A stretch of 32,611 nucleotides of DNA, from contig CANJDA010000003.1 of NCBI GenBank assembly GCA_947472705.1, positions 1-32,611 of the forward strand. The letters run 5' to 3'. The DNA comes from Flavobacteriaceae bacterium. GTDB lineage: Bacteria > Bacteroidota > Bacteroidia > Flavobacteriales > Flavobacteriaceae. Below, piece after piece: positions 9,476 through 18,761 of the stretch (position 1 is its first letter; every line of letters begins with the position of its first letter). The notes under the pieces were generated by a model. That model made no database searches. It was not told the origin of the DNA and worked only from the letters and a program-made list of their open reading frames with translations. Made by a program: the position numbers and the translations under genes.

Positions 9476-10336
9476 ATGAAAATTTACCCAATAGAAGCAG
9501 GAAATTTTAAACTCGATGGCGGAGCTATGTTTGGTGTAGTACCTAAAACTATTTGGAACAAAACCAATCCTGCTGATGAAAACAACTTAATTGACATTGC
9601 TGCTAGATGCATGCTAATTGAAGATGGAAACCGATTAATCCTTATAGACACCGGTATGGGTAACAAACAATCAGAGAAATTTTTTGGGTATTATTCACTC
9701 TGGGGAACGCATTCTTTGGATGGCTCTTTGGCAAAATATGGTTTTCATCGAGATGATGTAACGGATGTTTTTATGACTCATTTGCATTTTGACCATTGTG
9801 GTGGAAGTGTGAATTGGAATGCTACTAAAACAGGTTACGAAGTGGCTTTTAATAATGCGAAGTTTTGGACAAATGCAAACCACTGGGAATGGGCAACAAA
9901 ACCCAATGCTCGAGAAAAAGCGTCTTTTCTTTCTGAAAATATTTTACCGATGCAAGAAAGTGGACAATTAAATTTTATAAAAAACCCTGAAGGTGATTTT
10001 GGGGCTTCAGAAGAAATGGGATTTGGTATTTTTTATGTGGATGGTCATACTGAAAAAATGATGTTGCCTCATATTCAATATCAAAACAAAACCGTTGTTT
10101 TTTGTGCCGATTTGATTCCGACTGCTGGTCACTTGCCTTTGCCTTATGTCATGGGTTATGACACGAGACCCCTTTTGACTTTGCCTGAAAAAGCAAAATT
10201 TTTGCAAACTGCTGTCGAAAAGAACTATTATCTTTGGCTCGAACACGATGCGCACAATCAAATTGTTACTTTGGAAAATACAGAAAAAGGCATTCGTTTA
10301 AAAGATGTTTTCCGCTGTGAAGATTTCTTAAGTTAG
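9476..10336 (+). CDS. MBL-fold metallo-hydrolase
   Basis: 286 aa; MTHLHFDHCGGS (HxHxDH), LIDTGMGNK, DGHTEKMMLPHI. Confidence 0.92.
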   Translation: MKIYPIEAGNFKLDGGAMFGVVPKTIWNKTNPADENNLIDIAARCMLIEDGNRLILIDTGMGNKQSEKFFGYYSLWGTHSLDGSLAKYGFHRDDVTDVFMTHLHFDHCGGSVNWNATKTGYEVAFNNAKFWTNANHWEWATKPNAREKASFLSENILPMQESGQLNFIKNPEGDFGASEEMGFGIFYVDGHTEKMMLPHIQYQNKTVVFCADLIPTAGHLPLPYVMGYDTRPLLTLPEKAKFLQTAVEKNYYLWLEHDAHNQIVTLENTEKGIRLKDVFRCEDFLS

Positions 10337-10402
10337 TGTTAATCATATCTTCAATGCAACAAAACTATTTATTTTTACACCAATTCCATAAATTTAAAAG
10401 AA

Positions 10403-11980
10403 ATGAAATTTATAAAAATCTTTGTACTGTCACTATTTTCATTGACAATGACGGCTCAAACGGCTGACAAATCTTTAGCCAAAAAAGGAGCACTAACCGA
10501 ACAACAATTACAACGCTGGAGTCACCTAGACCTAGTAAAAGATTCCATTCCTGGAATGAGTATTGATAAGGCTTATAATGAATTATTAAAAGGCAAAAAA
10601 AGCACTAAAGTTATTGTGGGAGTAATTGATTCTGGGGTTGATATTGACCATGCTGATTTGAAGGGAAAAATTTGGACAAATACCAAAGAAATTGCCGGAA
10701 ATGGCATTGACGATGATAAAAATGGATATATAGATGATGTGCATGGTTGGAATTTTTTGGGCGAATCCAACAACGAAAACCTAGAATTGGTTAGAATGAT
10801 AAAAAAAGCAGATGACGGTTCGGAAGTTTATAAAGCTGCATTGGCAGATTATGATAAGAAAAACGAGAAAATGCTGAAAGAAAAATTTCAAGTTGATTTC
10901 ATTGTAGCAGCCGATAAAAACGTACGCGAATACTTGAAAAAAGAAGATTATACTGCCGAAGATGTAAATGCTATTAACACAACCGATAAAAAAATCTATC
11001 AAAGCAAAATGGTAATGTTATCTATGATAGAACAAGCAGGCCCTGGATTTAGAGATGAAATAAATGAATACAAAGAATACATCTATGATCAAGCAAACTA
11101 CAATTTAAACAAAGAATTTGACGGTAGAAAATTAGTTGGTGACAATCCAGAAGATCTTAAAGATAAGAAATATGGCAACAATGTGGTGTATTCCAAAGAC
11201 CGTAAAGATTCTTTACACGGAACACACGTTGCGGGGATTATTGCTCAAGTAAGAGATAATGGCATTGGCGGAGATGGAGTAGCTAATAATGTTGAAATCC
11301 TTCCTGTAAGAGCGGTACCCAATGGAGATGAATATGATAAAGACATTGCTTTAGCAATTCGTTATGCTGTTGATAATGGCGCCAAAGTGATTAATGGAAG
11401 TTTTGGAAAAGACTATTCTCCTCAAAAAGAATGGGTGTGGGATGCCATGAAATATGCTGAAAGCAAAGATGTATTGTTGGTTTTTGCTGCTGGAAATGAT
11501 GGCAAAAACATTGATGTAGAACCAAGTTTTCCAGCTGATACAAAAGATAAAAAGATAGAAATCACAAAAAACGTCATAACCATTGGAGCATTAGACAATC
11601 AATTTGGCGAAAATATGATTGCTGATTTTTCAAACTATGGTCAAAAAAATGTAGACATTTTTTCGCCAGGTGTAAAAATATATGCTACTGTTCCTGATAA
11701 CAAATTTAAATACGAACAAGGAACCTCTATGGCATCACCAAATGCCGCAGGTGTGGCCGCTTTAATTCGTTCTTATTACCCAAATTTAAAAGCCGCTCAA
11801 GTAAAACAAATTATTATGCAATCTGGAACTGCTGTTAATTTTGATGTAGTGGTAGGGAAAGATGCTGAGAAAATGCCATTCTCTAAAACATGTGTTTCGG
11901 GTAAAATAGTCAATGCCTACAATGCTTTGAAAATGGCAGACGAAATGTCAAAAAAGACTCAAAAAAGTCCTAAATTATAA
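10403..11980 (+). CDS. S8 family (subtilisin-like) serine peptidase, secreted
   Basis: 525 aa with signal peptide; catalytic D (GVIDSGVDIDH), H (LHGTHVAGI), S (GTSMASPNAAG). Confidence 0.95.
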   Translation: MKFIKIFVLSLFSLTMTAQTADKSLAKKGALTEQQLQRWSHLDLVKDSIPGMSIDKAYNELLKGKKSTKVIVGVIDSGVDIDHADLKGKIWTNTKEIAGNGIDDDKNGYIDDVHGWNFLGESNNENLELVRMIKKADDGSEVYKAALADYDKKNEKMLKEKFQVDFIVAADKNVREYLKKEDYTAEDVNAINTTDKKIYQSKMVMLSMIEQAGPGFRDEINEYKEYIYDQANYNLNKEFDGRKLVGDNPEDLKDKKYGNNVVYSKDRKDSLHGTHVAGIIAQVRDNGIGGDGVANNVEILPVRAVPNGDEYDKDIALAIRYAVDNGAKVINGSFGKDYSPQKEWVWDAMKYAESKDVLLVFAAGNDGKNIDVEPSFPADTKDKKIEITKNVITIGALDNQFGENMIADFSNYGQKNVDIFSPGVKIYATVPDNKFKYEQGTSMASPNAAGVAALIRSYYPNLKAAQVKQIIMQSGTAVNFDVVVGKDAEKMPFSKTCVSGKIVNAYNALKMADEMSKKTQKSPKL

Positions 11981-11988
11981 TCCAAATC

Positions 11989-12011
11989 AGGAAGGCTCGC
12001 CTTCCTTTTTT
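11989..12011 (+). terminator. Rho-independent terminator after the S8 peptidase gene
   Basis: aggaagg-ctcg-ccttcctttttt: 6-7 bp stem followed by a T6 tract. Confidence 0.8.
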
Positions 12012-12023
12012 ATTTAGTCGCCT

Positions 12024-13901
12024 ATGAAAAATTATTTTTTATTTAGCTTTATTTTCCTAAGTGTTTCTGGAGTTTTTGCCCAATCAAATAGTTATTGGCA
12101 GCAACATGTTGATTATAAAATGAATGTGACTATGGATGTCAAAACCTATCAATATAAGGGAAAACAAGAATTGGTATATACCAATAATTCACCTGATACC
12201 TTGCGCCGAGTATTTTATCATTTATACAATAATGCTTTCCAGCCAGGTAGTGAAATGGATGTTCGTTTACAAAATATTCCCGACCCAGATTCACGCATGG
12301 TAGACAAAGTAAAAACCGCTGATGGGAAAGAAGTGAAAGAAAGTCGCATTGCTAAATTAAAGCCAAATGAAATAGGCTACTTGAAAATTTCCAACCTTAA
12401 ACAAGATGGCGTTTCGGCAAAAGCCAATGAAGTTGGAACCGTCCTTGAAGTTGATTTAGCACAACCCATTCTTCCAGGGAAATCAACACTTTTAACATTG
12501 GATTTTGACGGTCAAGTGCCAGTACAAATTCGTCGTTCGGGTCGTAATAACAAAGAAGGGGTGGAACTATCCATGTCGCAATGGTATCCAAAAATAGCAG
12601 AATTTGATTTTGAAGGATGGCATGCTGATCCTTATATAGCTAGAGAATTTCATGGTGTTTGGGGCAATTTTGATGTTGCCATTACTATTGATAAAAACTA
12701 TGTGCTAGGTGGTAGTGGTTATTTGCAAAACAAAAATGAAATAGGTCATGGCTATCAAGACAATGGTGTGTTAGTTACCATACTGAAGAAACAAAAAACA
12801 CTCACTTGGCATTTCATTGCGCCTAATGTACATGACTTTACTTGGGCTGCTGATAAAAATTATATCCATGATGTAGTGCCTACCAATTTTGGGACAACAT
12901 TACACTTCTTATACAAAAACAACCCAGCCATAATTGACAATTGGAAAAAAGCAGAGCCACAAACCGTAAGGCTGATGCAATATTACAATACCATTGTTGG
13001 TAAATATCCCTATGATCAATATTCTATAATTCAAGGAGGTGATGGTGGAATGGAGTATGCCATGTGTACCTTGATTTTGGGCGAAGGTACTTATGATGGA
13101 CTAGTAGGAGTAATTGCTCACGAAATGGGACACTCTTGGTTTCAACATGTGTTAGCATCAAATGAAAGTGAGCACCCATGGATGGATGAAGGCTTTACTT
13201 CATTCATAGAAGATTTAGGAATAAATGAACTCTCAGAAAAAAAATCAACAAACCCTTTTTCGGGTTCATATAAAAGCTATATCAGCATGGCTAACTCAGG
13301 AAAAGAACAACCTTTGTCGACACATGGGGATCGTTATGATTATAACCAAGTTTATAGTATTTGTTCGTATAGTAAAGGAGAAGTTTTTTTAGCACAAATG
13401 ATTTATTTGATAGGAAAAGAAAACTTAATGAAAACCCTAAAACGTTATTACGCCGAATATAAATTTAAACATCCAACTCCAAACGATATTTTACGTACCG
13501 CTGAACGTATTTCGGGCGCCAATTTAGGTTGGTATTTAACAGATTGGACCCAGACAACCAACACTATTGATTATGGTATCAAAGATGTGACTGCCAATGA
13601 TAAAGCTACCAAAATAACTTTAGAAAGAATAGGTAGAACACCAATGCCTATCGATATTTTGGTTGAGTATACTGATGGCTCCAAAGAAAGTTTCTACATT
13701 CCACTTCGCATGATGAGTTTTGAAAAAGAAAATCAAAATCCTGAAATTAAAAGAACTTTACTTTCCGACTGGGCTTGGGCTTATCCAACATACACATTTG
13801 ATATTAGTAGACCAAAATCTTTCATCAAAAAAATCACCATTGACCCAAGTGGTCTAATGGCAGATGTAAAGTCTGGAAATAATGTTTTTGAAGTGAAATA
13901 A
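12024..13901 (+). CDS. M1-like (gluzincin) metallopeptidase, secreted
   Basis: 625 aa with signal peptide; HEMGH-X18-E zinc motif (HEMGHSWFQHVLASNESEHPWMDEGF) and GGMEYAM resembling GxMEN. Confidence 0.92.
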   Translation: MKNYFLFSFIFLSVSGVFAQSNSYWQQHVDYKMNVTMDVKTYQYKGKQELVYTNNSPDTLRRVFYHLYNNAFQPGSEMDVRLQNIPDPDSRMVDKVKTADGKEVKESRIAKLKPNEIGYLKISNLKQDGVSAKANEVGTVLEVDLAQPILPGKSTLLTLDFDGQVPVQIRRSGRNNKEGVELSMSQWYPKIAEFDFEGWHADPYIAREFHGVWGNFDVAITIDKNYVLGGSGYLQNKNEIGHGYQDNGVLVTILKKQKTLTWHFIAPNVHDFTWAADKNYIHDVVPTNFGTTLHFLYKNNPAIIDNWKKAEPQTVRLMQYYNTIVGKYPYDQYSIIQGGDGGMEYAMCTLILGEGTYDGLVGVIAHEMGHSWFQHVLASNESEHPWMDEGFTSFIEDLGINELSEKKSTNPFSGSYKSYISMANSGKEQPLSTHGDRYDYNQVYSICSYSKGEVFLAQMIYLIGKENLMKTLKRYYAEYKFKHPTPNDILRTAERISGANLGWYLTDWTQTTNTIDYGIKDVTANDKATKITLERIGRTPMPIDILVEYTDGSKESFYIPLRMMSFEKENQNPEIKRTLLSDWAWAYPTYTFDISRPKSFIKKITIDPSGLMADVKSGNNVFEVK

Positions 13902-13973
13902 CAAAATAACAGCCTATTTGTTGTCCATTTTATTTGAAATAGAATTTGTAGTTTTACAGAAATATTTTTTACT

Positions 13974-14387
13974 ATGAAGAGTATAAAAATCCTAATGTTT
14001 TTGCTTGTCTTTGGGTTGAGTATTCAAAAAAGTGATGCGCAACCTATTCGCTTCAAAACTAGTAGTGTTAGTTTTACGGATAAAAATAATGATGGTACTT
14101 GGAATGAGTGGTCTGATTTTGTTGATGCCAATGTTTTGATAACATTAGACGCAAAAAAAGATTTGATTACCGTTAATTCGGCCGAAGTGCAATCTTTTAA
14201 AATTAGTGCTTATGGCGAAATTGAAGATACTGCAGAAGTAAATATTGTTCCTTTTGAATGTGTCGACAATAAGTTTTCTAAATGTAAAATTTTTATCATC
14301 ACTAAGAAAACCGAAAACAATCGAATGCAGATTTACATCAATTACAACGAAGTAAAATTTGTTTATAACGTCTACAACGAAAAATAA
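13974..14387 (+). CDS. Hypothetical secreted protein
   Basis: 137 aa, N-terminal signal peptide (ILMFLLVFGLSIQKSDAQ); no recognised domain. Confidence 0.7.
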   Translation: MKSIKILMFLLVFGLSIQKSDAQPIRFKTSSVSFTDKNNDGTWNEWSDFVDANVLITLDAKKDLITVNSAEVQSFKISAYGEIEDTAEVNIVPFECVDNKFSKCKIFIITKKTENNRMQIYINYNEVKFVYNVYNEK

Positions 14388-14390
14388 TTC

Positions 14391-14780
14391 ATGGATAATT
14401 CCTATCCAATAGCAGAAAAACTCAAAAGTAAAAAAATCATAGATTTGTTATTCTCCGAAGGAAATTCGGTGAGTAAATATCCTTTGCGATTGGTTTATGT
14501 TCAACACGATTTTGATGAAAATATTGGAATTAAAATTGGCGTTTCGGTTTCTAAAAAATATTTTAAAAATGCTGTAGACCGTAATTATTTCAAACGCGTT
14601 TTAAGAGAATGTTATCGATTGAACAAATCCATTTTATTGGATAATCTTGAGGCAAAATATTGTTGTATGTTTTTCTATCAAACCAAAGAAAGATTGACCT
14701 ATGCCGAAATCAATGAAAAGACTATAAAGCTTTTTGAAAAATTTCGCAAACAGCTTGAAGAAGAAAAAAATGTTAACTAA
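14391..14780 (+). CDS. rnpA: Ribonuclease P protein component
   Basis: 129 aa; KIGVSVSKKYFKNAVDRNYFKRVLRECYRL matches the RNase P protein RNR signature. Confidence 0.93.
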   Translation: MDNSYPIAEKLKSKKIIDLLFSEGNSVSKYPLRLVYVQHDFDENIGIKIGVSVSKKYFKNAVDRNYFKRVLRECYRLNKSILLDNLEAKYCCMFFYQTKERLTYAEINEKTIKLFEKFRKQLEEEKNVN

Positions 14781-14843
14781 AAACGAAACCTAATTCATTT
14801 GATGTAAATTAGTATATTCGTTAACCTGTTTAAAGAAAAAGCC

Positions 14844-16481
14844 ATGTTTTCAAAAATTAAAAAAAGATATTTCATCCCTATAACATTGAGTGTTTTTCTC
14901 TTTATTGGGGTAAGTTTTAAAGATGATTTTTTCGAAATTTCTAAACAAATCGAAATCTTCACTACTCTGTTTAAAACTATAAATCAAAATTATGTAGATG
15001 AAACCAATCCGGCAGAATTGATGGATAAAGCCATCAAAAGTATGTTGGCCGATTTAGATCCTTATACCAACTATTTCAACGAACAAGATGTTATTAAATT
15101 TAAAATCAATAACACCGGTGAATATACAGGAATAGGTGCTTTGATTACGCGTAAAGATGACAAACTAATCATTAAGGAACCCTATAAAGGCTATCCTGCA
15201 GATAAAGCGGGCTTGAAAGCTGGGGATGAAATTATTCAAATAGGCGATATACGTTTGGCTGATTTTAAAGACGATGCCTCCCAATTGATGAAAGGAGCTA
15301 AAAACACCAAAATTGACATCAAATATTTACGACAAGGCAAACCTTTGAGCACTCAATTAATTTTGGATGAAGTTGATGTAAAAGCCGTTCCTTTTTATGG
15401 AAAAATTGATGATAAAACAGGCTATATAGTATTGTCTCAATTTAATGCCAAAGCCTTTTCTGACACTAAAGAGGCTTTGGAAAAATTAAAAGATGACGGC
15501 GTTACCCAAATTGTTTTAGACTTGCGTGGAAACCCTGGTGGTTTGTTAAACGAAGCTGTAAATATTTGTGGATTATTTGTGCCAAAAGGAGAAACGATTG
15601 TTACCACTAAATCGAAAAACTCTAAATTCAACAACACCAATAAAACAAGCAGAGACCCAATTGATACTGAAATTCCATTGGCCATAATTGTAGATGGTAA
15701 AAGTGCTTCGGCTTCAGAAATTGTTTCGGGGGCATTGCAGGATTTAGACCGAGCAGTAATTATTGGCAGTAGAAGTTACGGGAAAGGATTGGTACAACGC
15801 CCCTTTGATATGGTTTATAATACGCAGGTGAAAGTTACAATAGCTAAATATTACACCCCTTCGGGCAGATGTATTCAAGCGTTAGATTATGCTCACAAAG
15901 ACAAAAATGGTAAAGCTATCCGAACTGATGCCAAAAATTACAATGCATTCCAAACCAAAAAAGGAAGAACGGTATATGATGGTGGCGGTATTTTACCAGA
16001 TGTAGTTTTAGAAAACACAAAGACAAGTGCTATTGCTGAGGCATTACAAAAAAATGATGCCATTTTTAATTATGCCACCTATTATTATTATAAAAACCCA
16101 ACATTAGGCGATAATACACCAACAATTACTGATGCCGACATTGTCGATTTTAAAGCCTTTATCAAAAGAGAGAAAATTGCTTTTGACACCGAAACCGAAG
16201 TGGCTTTAAAAAACACTTTAGAAAAAGCTCAGAAAGAAAATATAGATGAAGCTATAACTGCCGAATACAAACTGCTTTTAGCTTCCATTGAAAAAAGCGA
16301 AGAAACATTGATTGATAAAAATAAATCTGAAATAAAAAATTTACTATTGGATGAAATTATCAAAAGATATCAATACAAAGAAGGGCTTTATAAATATTAC
16401 ATCAAAAATAACTTTGAAATAAAAAAAGCGGTTGAAATTTTAAAAGATAAAGCAGGATATAATAAGATTTTAAAGAATTAA
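14844..16481 (+). CDS. S41 family C-terminal processing peptidase with PDZ domain
   Basis: 545 aa; PDZ GYPADKAGLKAGDEIIQIGD; catalytic DGKSASASEIVSGALQD...GSRSYGKGLVQ. Confidence 0.95.
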   Translation: MFSKIKKRYFIPITLSVFLFIGVSFKDDFFEISKQIEIFTTLFKTINQNYVDETNPAELMDKAIKSMLADLDPYTNYFNEQDVIKFKINNTGEYTGIGALITRKDDKLIIKEPYKGYPADKAGLKAGDEIIQIGDIRLADFKDDASQLMKGAKNTKIDIKYLRQGKPLSTQLILDEVDVKAVPFYGKIDDKTGYIVLSQFNAKAFSDTKEALEKLKDDGVTQIVLDLRGNPGGLLNEAVNICGLFVPKGETIVTTKSKNSKFNNTNKTSRDPIDTEIPLAIIVDGKSASASEIVSGALQDLDRAVIIGSRSYGKGLVQRPFDMVYNTQVKVTIAKYYTPSGRCIQALDYAHKDKNGKAIRTDAKNYNAFQTKKGRTVYDGGGILPDVVLENTKTSAIAEALQKNDAIFNYATYYYYKNPTLGDNTPTITDADIVDFKAFIKREKIAFDTETEVALKNTLEKAQKENIDEAITAEYKLLLASIEKSEETLIDKNKSEIKNLLLDEIIKRYQYKEGLYKYYIKNNFEIKKAVEILKDKAGYNKILKN

Positions 16482-16482
16482 T

Positions 16483-17298
16483 ATGAAGTTATTAAAATAC
16501 GTGCCTTTATTCTTATTTTGGGGAATTGTTCAGGCTCAAGAAGAAGTAGTTCACTCCGTTTATTTTGACTTTGACAAATTTGCTTTGAACGACAAACAAG
16601 TGAATGATGCGGTTGATTTTATAAAAAAAACCGATTCTACACGAATTGAAACTATACAGATTTTTGGTTATACTGATGATGTTGGGAAAGAAGCTTATAA
16701 TTATAAACTTTCAACAAAACGGGCGAATGCTATTCAGAACAAATTCATAGAAAAGGGCATCAAAAGTAAAATTATTGTTACCATTGAAGGCAAAGGACGT
16801 ATTTTGATTGACGATGACATCTTAGAAAATCTTCCCGAAAAAAGGTCTAAAAACCGACGCGTGGATGTGGTTTTAAATTTAAAACCTTTGCCAAAAATTG
16901 AAATCCCAGGATTTTATAATACCATCCAAAAACACCACATTATTGGCGACCACATTTATTTAGATAATGTTTTATTTGAAAGAGGGAGTAGTAAATTGAC
17001 TTTTAAAACCAAAACAGAGCTTGATAAAATTGCCCGATTATTACAGAAATATAAAAATTTGGAATTTGAAATTCAAGGGCATGTTTGTTGCACGCCGCCT
17101 TATCAAAAAGAAGCTATTGATTTAGATACAAAAAAGCGTCAATTATCTGTCAATAGGGCTCAATCTGTTTATAAATATTTAATTCTGAAGAAAATTGCCA
17201 AAGAACGTATGACTTTCAAAGGCTACGGAAATACTGTTCCTTTGGGCAAGGGTGCCGAATATGACCGAAGAGTTGAGTTGGTGATTTCTAAAATTTAA
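16483..17298 (+). CDS. OmpA-family protein with two tandem OmpA_C-like domains
   Basis: 271 aa; first domain VYFDFDKFALND...GYTDDVGKEAYNYKLSTKRANAI; second VLFERGSSKLTFKTKTELDKIA...LSVNRAQSVYKYL...RRVELVI. Confidence 0.85.
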   Translation: MKLLKYVPLFLFWGIVQAQEEVVHSVYFDFDKFALNDKQVNDAVDFIKKTDSTRIETIQIFGYTDDVGKEAYNYKLSTKRANAIQNKFIEKGIKSKIIVTIEGKGRILIDDDILENLPEKRSKNRRVDVVLNLKPLPKIEIPGFYNTIQKHHIIGDHIYLDNVLFERGSSKLTFKTKTELDKIARLLQKYKNLEFEIQGHVCCTPPYQKEAIDLDTKKRQLSVNRAQSVYKYLILKKIAKERMTFKGYGNTVPLGKGAEYDRRVELVISKI

Positions 17299-17745
17299 TC
17301 AGCCGCGTTTCATTTCTATATGCGGGATATCATCTTCGAGATACATTTCGCTGGTTTGAATAAAACCGTGACTTTCATAGAATTTCTTTAAATACAATTG
17401 GGCCGAGATAGTAATCTTAGTAGCATCAAGTTGTGATTTCATAAAATAAATGGCTTCTCTCATCAAGATGTGCCCCAATTTTTTATCTCTGTAACTAGGC
17501 TTTACCACTACACGACCAATTGATGCTTGATCAAAATAATCATTGGGTTTAAACAAGCGAGCGTAGGCAACTATATGTCCACTATCTTCACCTAACAGGT
17601 GTAATGCTTTTTGATCTTTACCATCAATGTCTTGATAAACGCAATTTTGCTCAACCACAAAGACTTCACTTCGTAATTGTAGCAAATTATAAATCTCACT
17701 AACAGAAAGTGTCTCAAATCGCTTTATTTTCCATTCTAAATTCAT
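17299..17745 (-). CDS. GNAT family N-acetyltransferase (ElaA-like)
   Basis: 148 aa; LLQLRSEVFVVEQNCVYQDIDGKDQKALHLLG, IGRVVVKPSYRDKKLGHILM. Confidence 0.88.
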   Translation of the reverse strand: MNLEWKIKRFETLSVSEIYNLLQLRSEVFVVEQNCVYQDIDGKDQKALHLLGEDSGHIVAYARLFKPNDYFDQASIGRVVVKPSYRDKKLGHILMREAIYFMKSQLDATKITISAQLYLKKFYESHGFIQTSEMYLEDDIPHIEMKRG

Positions 17746-17751
17746 GCTTGT

Positions 17752-18723
17752 TTATTTTTTTATTTTAATTGATTTGATGATGGCTTCTAATTCAAACATT
17801 AAATCTCTTTTTTCTTTAGATGGTGCATAGCAAAATCCTTCAAGAACAAGAATTCGTTTGTTTTGTTTGTCAAAAATTGCATAGTTTATAAAAGGTCCTG
17901 ACATAAAATCGTTTTTCATTTGCCAAGTCCCTTTAGTTTCAAAAGTTTTATCTCCTGCTAAGTTTATTTTTGAAAAATAGGGAGAATAAGCTTCTTCGGT
18001 AACCATTACTGTTCCTTTATCTGAACCATGGATAAATCGATTACCTATAGAATCTCTGGTTTGAATAATATCTTTCACAGCATATTTTGGCCTAATACTT
18101 TTCCATGGGATTTCATAAATTATGATGCTGGTGTTGCCTCCTGTGATTTCGCTTTTGAGCCAAATGAAATTTTTACGACGCATCACATAGTCGTATTTCT
18201 TTGGGATTATCAAATCAACACCAAATTTCTTTTGAATTTTTTTAGTATTTAACAAAGAGTCTTTAAAGGTTTTTTGTTCTTGCGTTATCTCAGTGGTACG
18301 CATTTTTTGAATAATTTCAGGCGTATGGGTTTCTAAAATTTCGAGTATTTCAAAAGCGGTTTTGCCAGAAATGTGTATTGCGTTTTGAGGTGAGGCAAAT
18401 TCGTTTTCTTTGATTTCAAATTTGTTTTCAATGTCTTTCTTAATGATGATGATATTGCGGCTATCAGTAGAATAGCCTTCAAAAAGTTTTACGGGATATT
18501 GATTAATACTAAACAATGGCTCTTCTTGTGGCAAGCCTAATACTGGTGAAGCAAATTTATTTCGTATACTGTCACCTACTTCACCACTCCAAAGCTGGTC
18601 GTCTATGATTACTGAAATAGTGTTTATGGCTGCGGCAGATTCGTCAGGGAATTTATTTTTTCTATATGAGCAAGAACTCATAATAAACGAAACTGAAAGC
18701 CATAAAAAAAGGGTTTTATTCAT
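17752..18723 (-). CDS. DUF4837-family lipoprotein (start reassigned to internal ATG at 18723)
   Basis: MNKTLFLWLSVSFIMSSCSYRKN is a clean lipoprotein signal; the ORF-track start 6 codons upstream (18741) adds MGFISV. Confidence 0.78.
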   Translation of the reverse strand: MNKTLFLWLSVSFIMSSCSYRKNKFPDESAAAINTISVIIDDQLWSGEVGDSIRNKFASPVLGLPQEEPLFSINQYPVKLFEGYSTDSRNIIIIKKDIENKFEIKENEFASPQNAIHISGKTAFEILEILETHTPEIIQKMRTTEITQEQKTFKDSLLNTKKIQKKFGVDLIIPKKYDYVMRRKNFIWLKSEITGGNTSIIIYEIPWKSIRPKYAVKDIIQTRDSIGNRFIHGSDKGTVMVTEEAYSPYFSKINLAGDKTFETKGTWQMKNDFMSGPFINYAIFDKQNKRILVLEGFCYAPSKEKRDLMFELEAIIKSIKIKK

Positions 18724-18739
18724 AACAGAAATAAAACCC
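18704..18739 (-). terminator. Intrinsic terminator downstream of the LysM/SLT gene; overlaps the DUF4837 start
   Basis: Minus strand GGGTTTTATT-TCTGTTATG-AATAAAACCC-TTTTTTT: perfect 10-bp stem, 9-nt loop, T7. Confidence 0.75.
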
Positions 18740-18761
18740 AAATTTATAGAAGATTTTCGGA

